Assembly (NCBI GenBank): GCA_030267965.1
Contig: BRYA01000489.1
Coordinates: forward strand, 1-39,424
Length of the DNA: 39,424 bases
Reading direction: 5' to 3'
Source: Triparma columacea
Taxonomy: Eukaryota > Sar > Bolidophyceae > Parmales > Triparmaceae
Shown here: positions 20,505 to 30,276 of the stretch, in pieces
Layout: every line of letters starts with the position of its first letter
Position numbering within the stretch: the stretch's first letter is position 1
Notes under the pieces: generated by a model
The model's database searches: none
Told to the model about the DNA's origin: nothing
Seen by the model: the letters and a program-made list of their open reading frames with translations, nothing else
Program-made: the position numbers and the translations under genes

Positions 20505-22229
20505 GCTGGATCTCTCCTTCGCCTTATATTCACACCCTTCTTGCGGGCATGTATGCCATGTTACGCCAATATCGTGAATATAAGCTAGGTGCTTCTTGAG
20601 AGTGCCTCTCTCCTTTGCCTTATATTCACACCCTTCTTGCGGGCATGTATGCCATATTACACCAATGTCGTGGATGTTAGCAAGGTGTCTCTCGATCTTG
20701 ACTCTCCGCTTCGCTTTATATTCACATCCCTCTTGCGGGCATGGATGCCAAGTTACTCCAATATTGTGAATACCAGCAAGGTGCTCCTTGATGCTCCCTC
20801 TCATCTTCGTCTTATATTCACACCCTTCTTGTGGACATGGATGCCAAGTTACTCCAATATTGTGAATATTAGCAAGGTGCTCCTTGATGCTCCCTCTCAT
20901 CTTCGTCTTATATTCACACCCTTCTTGTGGGCATGTATGCCAGGTTACTCCAATATCGTGAATTAAAGCAAGGTGGACCTTGATATTGGATCTGTCCTTC
21001 GTCTTATATCCACACCCTTCTTGCGGGCATGTATGCCATGTTACACCGATATCGTGAATATTAGCAAGGTGTAACTTGATGTTGCCTCTCTGCATTGCCT
21101 TATATTCACACCCTTCTTGCGGGCATGTATGCCAGGTTACGCCAATGCCGTGAAAAAGAGCAAGGTGCTGCTCGATGCTTCTTCTCTCCTTCGCCTTATA
21201 GTCACACCCTTCTTGTGGGCATGTGTGCCACTTTACGCCAATATTGTGAGTATAAGCAAGGTGGGTCTTGATGCAGCTTTTCATCTTCGTCTTATATTCA
21301 CATCCTTCTTGTGGGCATGTATGCCATGTTACGCCAATATTGTGAATACAAGCAAGGTGTGTCTTGATAGTGCCTCTCATCTTCGTCTTATACTCACACC
21401 CTTCTTGCGGGCATGTTTGCCACGTTACACCAATATCGTGAATTAAAGCAAGGTGGACCTTGATGTTTTTTTTCTCCTTCGCCTTATATTCACACCCTTC
21501 TTGCGGGCAACTATGCCATGATCCGCCAATATCGTGAAAATTAGCAAGGTGCCTCTTGAGATTGCCTCTCTGCTTCGTCTTATATTCACAACCCTCTTGC
21601 GGGCATGTATGCCAGGTTACACCAATATCGTGAATAAAAGTAAGGTGCTGCTTGATTAGGCCTCTCTGCTTCGCCTTATATTCACACCCCTCTTGCGGGC
21701 ATGCATGCCATGTTACGCCAATATCGTGAATATAAGCAAGGTGGGTCTTGATGCTGCCTCTTAACTTTGCCTTATATTCACACCCTTCTTGCGTGCATGT
21801 ATACCATATTGTGCTCATACCGTATTGAGACTTCTTTTCATACCCAGGCTTATATTCATCATCATCATTTTCACCACCATCACCATCATCATCCCAAGAG
21901 TCCTCGTCCTCGTCATAGTTTTCTTCGCCATTGTCATAGGTGTATTCCATTCTCGTTTCTCTCTCTCTCTCCTTGGTCCTGCTGTTGGTCTTCCCTTGAG
22001 CAACAACCTCCACATCCTCATCACATGGTTGGCAAACAAATAGATCATGCCTCACCACGTCATAATCTTCACCAACGACATCGCTTCTCGATCCATCTAC
22101 ACCAATCGCTGACGATATACCCTTGTTGCGTCCTTGAAACCCAGGAAGGATACCTGGTTCCGTCGATGTAAATTCTTCCACCTTGAATTCATCTATTGTG
22201 GTGGTGACAGCAGGCGCAAAGATGTCCAT
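20472..22229 (-). CDS. ZF-D: tandem C2H2-type zinc-finger protein (14 fingers), family start codon lost
   Basis: Intronless; 14 fingers, ending KRHISKHHV like ZF-E. The N-terminal region and type-2 acidic linker match ZF-B. The ATG used by the other copies is ATT here (bases 22262-22260, followed by the usual TCGGTGTTC), so the first usable in-frame ATG is at 22229 (MDIFAPAVTTT), 11 residues shorter. A GTG at 22256 also lies in frame but is an unlikely eukaryotic start. The rest of the frame is intact, so loss of the start may be recent or tolerated. Fingers 10 and 11 share the segment TKMRGSIKEHLA, a local duplication. Confidence 0.8.
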   Translation of the reverse strand: MDIFAPAVTTTIDEFKVEEFTSTEPGILPGFQGRNKGISSAIGVDGSRSDVVGEDYDVVRHDLFVCQPCDEDVEVVAQGKTNSRTKERERETRMEYTYDNGEENYDEDEDSWDDDGDGGENDDDEYKPGYEKKSQYGMSTIWYTCTQEGCEYKAKLRGSIKTHLAYIHDIGVTWHACPQEGCEYKAKQRGLIKQHLTFIHDIGVTWHTCPQEGCEYKTKQRGNLKRHLANFHDIGGSWHSCPQEGCEYKAKEKKNIKVHLALIHDIGVTWQTCPQEGCEYKTKMRGTIKTHLACIHNIGVTWHTCPQEGCEYKTKMKSCIKTHLAYTHNIGVKWHTCPQEGCDYKAKERRSIEQHLALFHGIGVTWHTCPQEGCEYKAMQRGNIKLHLANIHDIGVTWHTCPQEGCGYKTKDRSNIKVHLALIHDIGVTWHTCPQEGCEYKTKMRGSIKEHLANIHNIGVTWHPCPQEGCEYKTKMRGSIKEHLAGIHNIGVTWHPCPQEGCEYKAKRRVKIERHLANIHDIGVIWHTCPQEGCEYKAKERGTLKKHLAYIHDIGVTWHTCPQEGCEYKAKERSSLKRHISKHHV

Positions 22230-22262
22230 GTGTGACCCCAAACTCTCACTGAACACCGAAAT

Positions 22263-22614
22263 GCTCGACCAGCAAGTGTATTTTTGATGGTACTTTCCAG
22301 TAACAGCTTAGGCAAAGTGGTTCCCATTTTCTCTGGCGAGGATTCGGAGATTCGGAGTAGAGGAGGAGCAAAACATTTTGCTAACTTAACGCTAATTTAA
22401 CGTGGCGTAAAAAAACAGGACCTTAGGGCTTCCTATTATTACAAACTTTAGCACCGCCGCTTTAGCATATTTCGTTTAACATGCTTGAACTCTATTTGTG
22501 TAACAATATAAAATGCTCAAATATATTTTATGCAACAATGTTAAAGAAGGTTTAGATGCTTCGACTCTTCTTAAGACGAATCAACTTATACGTGATGCTT
22601 AGAAATGTGTTTCT
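22263..22614. repeat. ZF intergenic direct repeat, copy 2 (ZF-D 5' side to ZF-E 3' end)
   Basis: Second copy of the repeat at 20156-20504, with scattered substitutions and small indels (for example an extra cggagatt near 22345). Confidence 0.85.
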
Positions 22615-25435
22615 TGAGTTCTGATCTCTGCTTCGCTTTAAATTCACACCCCTCTTGCGGGCATGGATGCCATGTTGCGCCAATACCGTGAACACGAGCA
22701 AGGTGCGTCTTGATAGTACTTCTCTGCTTCGCCTTATATTCACACCCTTCTTGCGGGCATGGGTGCCACGTTACGCCAATATCGTGAATACCAGCAAGGT
22801 GTAAATTGATGCTGCTTCTCTGCATTGCCTTATATTCACACCCTTCTTGCGGGCATGTATGCCATTTTACGCCAATATTGTGACTACTAGCAAGGTGATA
22901 CTTGATGCTGCTTCTCTGCATTGCCTTATATTCACAACCTTCTTGCGGGCATGTATGCCATGTTACACCAATATCGTGAATATTAGCAAGGTGATCCTTG
23001 ATAGTGCTCCTTTGCTTCGTCTTAAATTCACACCCTTCTTGTGGGCATGTATGCCATGTTACGCCAATATTGTGAATATTAGCAAGGTGCTGCTTGATAT
23101 TGCCTCTCTGCTTCGTCTTAAATTCACACCCTTCTTGCGGGCATGTATGCCATGTTACGCCAATATCGTGAACATAAGCAAGGTGGGTCTTGATGCTGCC
23201 TCTGTCCTTTGCCTTATATTCACACCCTGCTTGCGGACATGTATGCCATGTTACGCCAATATTGTGAACATGAGCAAGGTGCCTCTTGATGTGCTCTTCC
23301 TTCTTCGCCTTAAATTCACATCCCTCTTGAGGGCAACTATGCCATGTTACGCCAATATCGTGAACATTAGCAAGGTGGGTTTTGATGCTGCAGCTCTTCT
23401 TCGCCATAAATTCACATCCCTCTTGCGGGCAACTATGCCATGTTACGCCAATATCATGAACATTAGCAAGATGGGTCTTGATGCTGCAGCTCTTCTTCGC
23501 CATGAATTCACACCCCTCTTGCGGGCATGTATGCAAGGTTACGCCAATATCGTGAACATGAGCAAGGTGCCTCTTGATGTGCTGTTCTTTCTTCACCTTG
23601 AATTCACATCCCTCTTGCGGGCAACTATGCCACGTTACACCAATATCGTGAACATGAGCAAGGTGGGTCTTGATGCTGCTTCTCTGCTTCGCCTTATATT
23701 CACACCCTTCTTGCGGGCATGTATGCCACGTTACGCCAATGTCGTGAATATGAGCAAGGTGTAACTTTAAACTACTTCTCTGCTTCGCCTTATATTCACA
23801 CCCCTCTTGCGGACATGTATGCCATGTTGTGCCAATATCGTGAACATGAGCAAGGTGTAACTTGATGTCGCCTCTCTGCTTTGCCTTATATTCACACCCT
23901 TCTTGCGGGCATGCATGCCAGGTTACGCCTATGTCGTGAACATGAGCAAGGTGATGCTTGATGCTGCATCTCTGCTTTGCCTTATATTCACACCCTTCTT
24001 GCGGGCATGTATGCCATGTTACTCCAACATCGTGAATATTAGCAAGGTGGGTCTTGATATTGCCTCTCTGCTTCGCCTTATATTCACAACCCTCTTGCGG
24101 GCATAGATGCCACGTTAAGCCAATATCGTGAATACCAGCAAGGTGGGTCTTGATGCTGCCTCTGTCCTTTGCCTTATATTCACACCCTTCTTGCGGACAT
24201 GTATGCCATGTAACGCCAATATCGTGAATAAAAGCAAGGTGGGTCTTGATCTTGCCTCTTTCCTTCGTCTTATACTCACACCCTTCTTGCGGGCATTTAT
24301 GCCATGTTACGCCAATATCGTGAATTAAAGCAAGGTGGGTCTTGATGTGGGCTCTCATCTTCGCCTTATATTCACACCCCTCTTGCGGGCATCTGTGCCA
24401 GGTTACACCAATATCGTGGATACCAGCAAGGTGCTGCTTGATCATGTTTCTCGCCTTCGTCTTATATTCACAACCCTCTTGCGGGCATGTATGCCAAGTT
24501 ACGCCAATATCGTGCATATCAGCAAGGTGCTTCTTGATGCTGCTTCTCTGCTTCGCCTTATATTCACACCCTTCTTGTGGGCATGTATGCCATGATCCTC
24601 CAATATCGTGAATATGAGCAAGATGGGTCTTGATGTTGCCTCTCTGCTTCGCTTTATATTCACACCCTTCTTGCGGACATGTATGCCATGTAACGCCAAT
24701 ATCATGAATTTGAGCAAGGTGGGTCTTGATGCTGCCTCTCTGCTTCGCCTTATATTCACACCCCTCTTGCGGACATGTATGCCATGTAACGCCAATATCG
24801 TGAATTTGAGCAAGGTGGAGCTTGAAGCTGCCTCTCGTCTTCGTCTTATATTCACACTCATCTTGTGGGCATGAATGCCATATTGTGCTAATCCCGTTCT
24901 GAGACTTCTTTTCATACCCAGGCTTATATTCATCACCATCATTTTCACTACCATCACCATCACCATCACCATCCCAAGAGTCACCGTCATCGTCGTTGTC
25001 ATCGTAGTATTCCTCAGTAATCTCATCGCATGGTTGGCAAACAAGCAGATCATGCTGTACCACGTTACCATCATCTATCTCTTTCTCATCGTACTCATAC
25101 ATCCTCACAGCCACCTGTCCAGTCACCCCCACCACTCCAACCTCACTGCTGTGAGTATTCCTTTCAGCAACAACCTCCACGATCTCATACTCATCACATG
25201 GTTGGCAAATAAGCAGGTCATGCTTTATCCCGTAGTTATCATCTTCAACCACCTCCCCGTTTTCCGTTTCCTTGATACAATTCACTGTCGTTGTACCCTT
25301 ATTTGTGCCTTGAAACTTAGGAAAAATACCTGGTTTTGACGATGTGAATTCTTCCAACTTGAAAGAATCTATTATGGTGGTATTTGAAGCAAATAAGCCC
25401 TTGTGCGACCACATATTCTCACTGAACACCGACAT
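22586..25435 (-). CDS. ZF-E: tandem C2H2-type zinc-finger protein (24 fingers)
   Basis: Intronless, 949 aa, the largest member. The 184-residue N-terminal part is the most divergent (MSVFSENMWSHKGLFAS). It combines both linker types: the type-1 segment (SSEVGVVGVTGQVAVRMYEY) is followed by a second HDLLVCQPCDE motif and the acidic type-2 segment ending DEYKPGYEKKSQ. Twenty-four fingers follow on the C-x4-C-x12-H-x4-H plan, ending KKHISKHHV. Fingers 15 and 16 are near-identical neighbours, and finger 17 matches finger 6 of ZF-A. Helix position 6 alone takes at least eight different residues across the array. The gene is divergent from citrate synthase, start codons 169 bp apart. It could be closest to the ancestral architecture or a fusion of two N-terminal types. 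Confidence 0.88.
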   Translation of the reverse strand: MSVFSENMWSHKGLFASNTTIIDSFKLEEFTSSKPGIFPKFQGTNKGTTTVNCIKETENGEVVEDDNYGIKHDLLICQPCDEYEIVEVVAERNTHSSEVGVVGVTGQVAVRMYEYDEKEIDDGNVVQHDLLVCQPCDEITEEYYDDNDDDGDSWDGDGDGDGSENDGDEYKPGYEKKSQNGISTIWHSCPQDECEYKTKTRGSFKLHLAQIHDIGVTWHTCPQEGCEYKAKQRGSIKTHLAQIHDIGVTWHTCPQEGCEYKAKQRGNIKTHLAHIHDIGGSWHTCPQEGCEYKAKQRSSIKKHLADMHDIGVTWHTCPQEGCEYKTKARNMIKQHLAGIHDIGVTWHRCPQEGCEYKAKMRAHIKTHLALIHDIGVTWHKCPQEGCEYKTKERGKIKTHLAFIHDIGVTWHTCPQEGCEYKAKDRGSIKTHLAGIHDIGLTWHLCPQEGCEYKAKQRGNIKTHLANIHDVGVTWHTCPQEGCEYKAKQRCSIKHHLAHVHDIGVTWHACPQEGCEYKAKQRGDIKLHLAHVHDIGTTWHTCPQEGCEYKAKQRSSLKLHLAHIHDIGVTWHTCPQEGCEYKAKQRSSIKTHLAHVHDIGVTWHSCPQEGCEFKVKKEQHIKRHLAHVHDIGVTLHTCPQEGCEFMAKKSCSIKTHLANVHDIGVTWHSCPQEGCEFMAKKSCSIKTHLANVHDIGVTWHSCPQEGCEFKAKKEEHIKRHLAHVHNIGVTWHTCPQAGCEYKAKDRGSIKTHLAYVHDIGVTWHTCPQEGCEFKTKQRGNIKQHLANIHNIGVTWHTCPQEGCEFKTKQRSTIKDHLANIHDIGVTWHTCPQEGCEYKAMQRSSIKYHLASSHNIGVKWHTCPQEGCEYKAMQRSSINLHLAGIHDIGVTWHPCPQEGCEYKAKQRSTIKTHLARVHGIGATWHPCPQEGCEFKAKQRSELKKHISKHHV
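23348..23539 (-). repeat. Recent 96-bp finger duplication in ZF-E (fingers 15-16)
   Basis: Two adjacent 96-bp units differ at only a few bases and both encode the unusual finger CEFMAKKSCSIKTHLANVH, seen nowhere else in the window. This is a fresh unit-level duplication. Confidence 0.85.
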
Positions 25436-25604
25436 GCTCGACCGGGAAGTGTAGCTTTGTTGAATTCTCTTCCAGGAACAACAACAACAAAGCTCTTAAA
25501 AAGTGGTTCCAGCAGTTCATTTCGCCAGATTCAACAATCAACAACCGTCTTTTTGTTCTCCTCAACCCATTTCTCCCATTCTCTAACCCTTATATTTTAT
25601 TATC
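25436..25604. promoter_or_regulatory. Shared divergent promoter region, ZF-E and citrate synthase
   Basis: 169 bp between two divergent ATGs. The ZF side begins with a diverged form of the ZF 5' block (gctcgaccgggaagtgta). The citrate synthase side is pyrimidine-rich and ends in the T/A-rich stretch ttatattttattatc just before the ATG. Confidence 0.5.
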
Positions 25605-27930
25605 ATGCTTTCTAAGCTAGCTAACCCTCTTAAGGTGTGTAGTTGTGTCGATGTGCTGTGTTGTAGTGTATATAATAGTCGTTGAGTATTCTTAGTGGCG
25701 TAAAGTGTATTTGTGGCTCAAAATGTTGATACTTCACTTCCAATCACCAACGTTGGCTTCTCCTTCTGTGCTCAACTTTGTCTTCTGTGTTGATGTATAT
25801 GCCTTTATATGGAGATATATGGGTATATTGTGTGTATATATACCCCCACATACCATTATATACACGCAAATACCCCCAAACATAAATATAATGGAGTATG
25901 TCCAAAAGGAAGATCCTCGTCTCACAAACCAAGTGAAAGTCAAGCAAAAACTCTGCAAATTAGACAAACCAACGACTAAATATACCTCAACACTCTTCAT
26001 TACTCATCATCACGCCTCATCATCCTCACCATTCAACTTTAAACCCACAAAAATACACATTTCTTCATCACTATAACAATACGAACCAAACAACAAACTC
26101 AACCACTCAACACACCCCTCACAAACACACTCCTCACCCCCCCACCCCCCCCCCCACACACACCTCACTCAGATCCTTGGCCGTAGCCATGCTCGTTCCG
26201 TCCAGACGATCTCTGAAGTCCTAGCCTCCCAAGTCCCTCAGAAGCAGGCCGACCTCCTCGCTCTCAAGAAGGAGCACGGTTCCAAAGTCCTCGGCGAGGT
26301 AACCGTCGACCAGTGCATCGGCGGTGCCCGTGGTGTAAAATGCATGCTCTGGGAGACCTCAAACCTCGACGCTGAAGAAGGTATCAGGTTCAGAGGTTTA
26401 ACTATCCCTGACTGTCAGCAGGTTCTACCTACGTTTAAAGGTCCGAGCGGACCGGAGAACGGGGAGCCTTTGTTAGAGTCACTATTCTGGTTACTACTAA
26501 CATCAGAAGTACCAACGAAGGAGCAAGTTGACACGCTGACGGCGGACCTACATAAAAGGGCGGAGCTGCCGGGACATGTTGTGGGGATTCTTAATTCTTT
26601 GCCGAAGGATATGCACCCTATGACACAGTTCACCATCGGTGAGTGGATGACGTTTTTTACTTTTTACAAGATGAGAAGAGAAATAAGGAAGGGAGGGAGG
26701 GAGGTTCGGGGGGGTTAGGATTGAGCTACGAGGGGGATAGATCAAGCAAAGCAATGTGCACACTCTTTCCATCTTTACCTCACCTTCGTCACCCCCTCTC
26801 CCCCACCCCCCCCTCACCTCTCAGGTCTAAACGCCGCCCAAACAGGTTCCGCCTTTGCCGCCGCTTACCAAGCCGGTGCTCCCAAGTCCTCCTACCACGA
26901 TTACGTCCTCGAGGACATCCTAAACGTCGTCGCCCAGCTCCCCGAGATTGCCGCAACCATCTACAGGAACGTTTACTTCGACGGCGTCGTTGAGAAGGAC
27001 ACGAGCCTGGATTACAGTGGGAACTTCTGTAGGATGCTCGGGTATAACGACCCTAGCTTTGACGAGGTGAGAGATTGAAGCATAGGGGGAGGGGGATAGG
27101 GGGCTGATGGTTGGAACCCTGGTTGGAACCTTGGTTGGAAACATTTAAGGAATTATCATCTCTCTTTACAGGATACGACCACCCTCCAACGCTCAACACA
27201 CCCCAATGCTCCCCCCCCTGCCCCACCCACACACACCTAACTTACCTCAACCCCCCCCCCCCCCCCCTTCCACTCCCCTCCCCAGCTCATGCGTCTCTAC
27301 CTGTGCATCCACACCGATCACGAGGGTGGAAACGCGTCCGCTCACACCACCCACCTCGTCGGCTCAACCCTCTCCGACCCCTACCTCTCCTACGCCGCCG
27401 GCCTAAACGCCCTCGCCGGCCCCCTCCACGGTTTGGCTAACCAGGAGGTCCTCGGGTGGATCCAGGGCATCCAGAAGAAAATGGCGGCAGAGGGGAAGGA
27501 AATCAACGCGGAAACCATCACGGAATTCACGTGGGATACACTCAACGCGAAGAAGGTGATCCCTGGATACGGTCACGCCGTACTCAGGAAGACCGACCCT
27601 CGTTACACTTGCCAGCGTGAGTTCGCGTTGAAGCACATGCCCGATGACGAGCTTTTCAAGATCGTCAACACCATCTACGAAGTAATGCCCGGGATATTGA
27701 CGGAACATGGGAAAACAAAAAACCCATACCCTAACGTTGACAGCCATAGCGGGGTATTGCTCTGGCATTATGGGTTCACGCAGTTCCAGTATTATACTGT
27801 TCTGTTCGGGGTTAGTAGAGCGGTCGGTGCGCTGAGTCAGCTTTATTGGGACAGGGCATTGGGACTGCCATTGGAAAGACCTAAGAGCGTTACGCCGGAG
27901 TTTATTAAGAACTTCTGCGAGAAACAATAA
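25605..27930 (+). CDS. CS: Citrate synthase, mitochondrial
   Basis: Four exons: 25605-25634, 26173-26638, 26825-27066, 27286-27930; 460 aa. Exon 1 holds only ten codons ([10 protein letters not shown]). Joined in phase 0 to [11 protein letters not shown] it forms an amphipathic, Arg/Lys-containing mitochondrial presequence. The rest aligns with eukaryotic type I citrate synthases: HEGGN near 258, catalytic His294 ([11 protein letters not shown]), His343 ([14 protein letters not shown]) and Asp398 ([11 protein letters not shown]). It condenses acetyl-CoA and oxaloacetate to citrate in the TCA cycle. The first intron (538 bp) is the longest I could phase here and its donor is the weaker GTGTGT; it contains AT-rich microsatellites and a run of C's before the CACTCAG acceptor. 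Confidence 0.93.
27109..27144 (+). repeat. 12-bp tandem repeat in the third citrate synthase intron
   Basis: Three units, ggttggaaccct, ggttggaacctt and ggttggaaacat, lie in the intron between exons 3 and 4. The same intron ends with a run of about 17 C's before the acceptor. Confidence 0.85.
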
Positions 27931-28635
27931 ATGAGGGGAAGAGGGAATTGAGAGTATTAAGAGAGTTTGAGGGGGGATACAGGGAATTATATTAAAAAAA
28001 TTAAGTAAAAAGATAAGGGAGGGAAGGGGGAAACGGGGGGTAGGAATGAAGTTTTTGAGGCGAAAAAAAGGGCATTGCCCGAACATTTGTTGCGGTTCCT
28101 TTTCTTCACACGACGTATTACATTGAAACGTTACCCTCTTGAAAGTCTGTTTTGGAAGGGTTGGTGAAAAGAGGAGGGCAAAAACTCTGCCAGGTTACAC
28201 TATATTGCTAAGTAAAGCACTACATAATACCCCGAAAAACTAACCCCGGGAAATATCCCGACAACTACTACCCCGAGCACTCAGCTCATGAGCATTATCC
28301 TGAGCAGCAGCACTTTTCTCTAATCACCTGGTGATCTTCGATCGCTCCTTTTGACAGTACCTTTTGTACCATTTGATTGCATTTTAAGATTGTTCCTTTC
28401 AATCGCTCCCCCCCACCACCCGATCACTCCTTCTGATTGCTCCTCCGATCAATCCTTCGATAACTACTCCTCATCACTTCTATACTCCTTCAACCACAAA
28501 CTAAGTCTAAGACCAACAAGGGCACACGCTAAAGTAGAGACCATCGAGCAGGTTAATTACTGCGATATAACTACAATATAACTACGATATAACTACTACT
28601 ATACATCTCAAAAACACAAACAAAACATCCTCACA
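27931..28635. other. Intergenic region between citrate synthase and the fucosyltransferase-like gene
   Basis: 705 bp with no supportable gene. The first part is A/G-rich 3' sequence; 28330-28460 is a degenerate run of gatcgctcc/gattgctcc-like words; 28564-28596 is an 11-bp tandem repeat (gatataactac, three units) just upstream of the next start codon. Confidence 0.55.
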
Positions 28636-30246
28636 ATGAACCATCTCTTCTCTTCTTCCCCCCCCCTTACCCTCCTCCTCCTCCTTCTCTTCATCTTCCT
28701 CAACCTCCCTTCCTGCACCCCAGCAGAAGTGACCCGTATAATCCTCCCCCTCCATTCCCTCGGTCTTTCCAACCGTCTCCGAATCTTCGCATCCGGTTAC
28801 ATCCTCGCTCATCGTATCTCCCTCCTCAGCCAAGGTTCTTGCATAAACCTAACCGTAGACTGGCGCCCGTCCCCAGGCTGCAACGTTACCTACCAAGACA
28901 TATGGAACGACCCTAAACTCTTACCCAACCTCCCCTCCCCTCCAACCTCCTCCACCACCTCCTCCACCACTCCCTGCGTTAACGTTACTCTCCTACCCCC
29001 AGATTCGATTCCCCAAATAAACTCCCTCCTCCAAATCTCCTCCACCACCACCTCCTCCTCCTCCTCCTCATCCCCCTGGTACCACCACAACGCAACCCTG
29101 TCAATCTACGACCACGACCCTAAAATTGTAAAAGACTTCACACCTTACGTAAAACCCTTCCTAAAACAACCTCACCACCACGATACCCAGCTCTACGGTT
29201 TTAGTGAGGATACGACGACAACGGTGTTATTAAAGTCCTCAAGTATGTTCTTCGTAACCGGTATGTCATGTACTTCATATTACAATTTAAAGTCCTCCTT
29301 CTACCATCTCCTAACGTCTTCCCCATATATAAACTCCTCTTTAAACGAGGTTATTAACAACGCTATAAATACACTTTTAACATCCACGAATACGAAAGGG
29401 ATGAGGGAGTGGGTGGGGGTTCATTATAGAGCGTACGATAGTAACTTCGACTGGGAAGTCGTGCCTCCGCAGAATGGACTACTTGGACAGGATACTATTG
29501 ACGTTACTACCTCGGGTAATGAAGCTGCTGTTGGTTGGGAGAGTACAAGTCCACTTTCGTCTTTTGTTGAAGTTTTGAAGGACGCAAGGGGTAAGGAGGG
29601 GAGGCGGTTTTTAGCATTCTCTAACAGCATGGCGAGCAAAGACTACCTTGTTAGAAGCTTTCAAAAAGACGTCGTTTACAAAATCGAATATGGTATAGGG
29701 GGGGGGGAGGGGGACCTGGTGGAGAGGGGGGATAGGGTGGAGGTTGTGAAGGGTTTCGTTGACTGGGTTGTACTTGGGAAATGCGGGATGATTGTACATA
29801 GGTAAGAGGAGATTGGAATGCGACGGGGTTTGAGGGGTTTAAGAATTTATGGTAACCCTCCCCCCGAGATTGGAATGCGAGGGATTTTAAGGGGTTTAAG
29901 AACTAATGGTAAACCCCCTCTCCCCCCTCCCCCCTCCCCCCTCCCCCCGCCCCTCTCCAGCTTCGGAAGCTCCTTCGGTGAGGAGGCAGCCGTAGTAGGT
30001 TTGAGAGATAGCCTCCGCATAAGGAAGGGGGGTAACATCGTAGGCGTCGACACCTCCCGCGAGTTCTGCGGGAACCCGCAGGTCGAGGTTGACTTCGTGA
30101 AGAGAAACACCGCGGAAGGAGACAAGGAAGGACTACTGAGGTGCTACGTGGACGGGAGGGGGAGGGAAGTATGTAGCCCTAAATTGAGGAAGAGGAAGTG
30201 CGGTGAATTCACGGATAAATGGGGAGTCGAAGATGCGTACTGTTAG
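28636..30246 (+). CDS. Fucosyltransferase-like secretory glycosyltransferase
   Basis: Two exons, 28636-29801 and 29961-30246, joined in phase 2 (GTAAGA donor, CTCTCCAG acceptor); 483 aa. A strong N-terminal hydrophobic segment (TLLLLLLFIFLNLPS) is a signal peptide or Golgi anchor. The order GLSNRLRIFASGYILAHR, VDWRPSPGC, then GVHYRAYDSN and, across the splice, MIVHSFGSSFGEEAA matches the layout of NodZ/O-fucosyltransferase-like GT-B enzymes, where the HxR-type Arg and the final Ser-Ser-F element bind the GDP-sugar. Correct joining at the second motif supports the intron. Substrate unknown; a cell-wall or glycoprotein target is likely. Several N-x-S/T sites fit lumenal location. Confidence 0.7.
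29811..29924 (+). repeat. 57-bp tandem duplication inside the fucosyltransferase-like intron
   Basis: The unit starting gattggaatgcga occurs at 29811-29867 and again at 29868-29924 with a few differences, and makes up most of the 159-bp intron. Confidence 0.8.
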
Positions 30247-30257
30247 TCCAACATATC

Positions 30258-30276
30258 TATATATATATATATATAT
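30258..30276. repeat. (AT)n microsatellite
   Basis: Uninterrupted TA/AT run shortly downstream of the fucosyltransferase-like stop codon. Confidence 0.9.

Noticed and set aside
22847..23764. Long plus-strand open frame (305 codons) with repeated RACMPCYANIVN-like peptides, and similar ones at 4063-4680 and 6754-7413
   Set aside because: These are antisense to the ZF arrays. A 96-bp unit is a multiple of three, so a frame free of stops in one unit stays open through the array. No start context or homology supports them.
25705..26076. 123-codon frame between ZF-E and citrate synthase
   Set aside because: It lies in the first citrate synthase intron, in AT-rich simple sequence, and shows no domain.
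27931..28635. Possible small RNA gene in the gatcgctcc-rich region
   Set aside because: No foldable, conserved RNA family (tRNA, 5S, snRNA) could be recognised; the words look like degenerate repeats.
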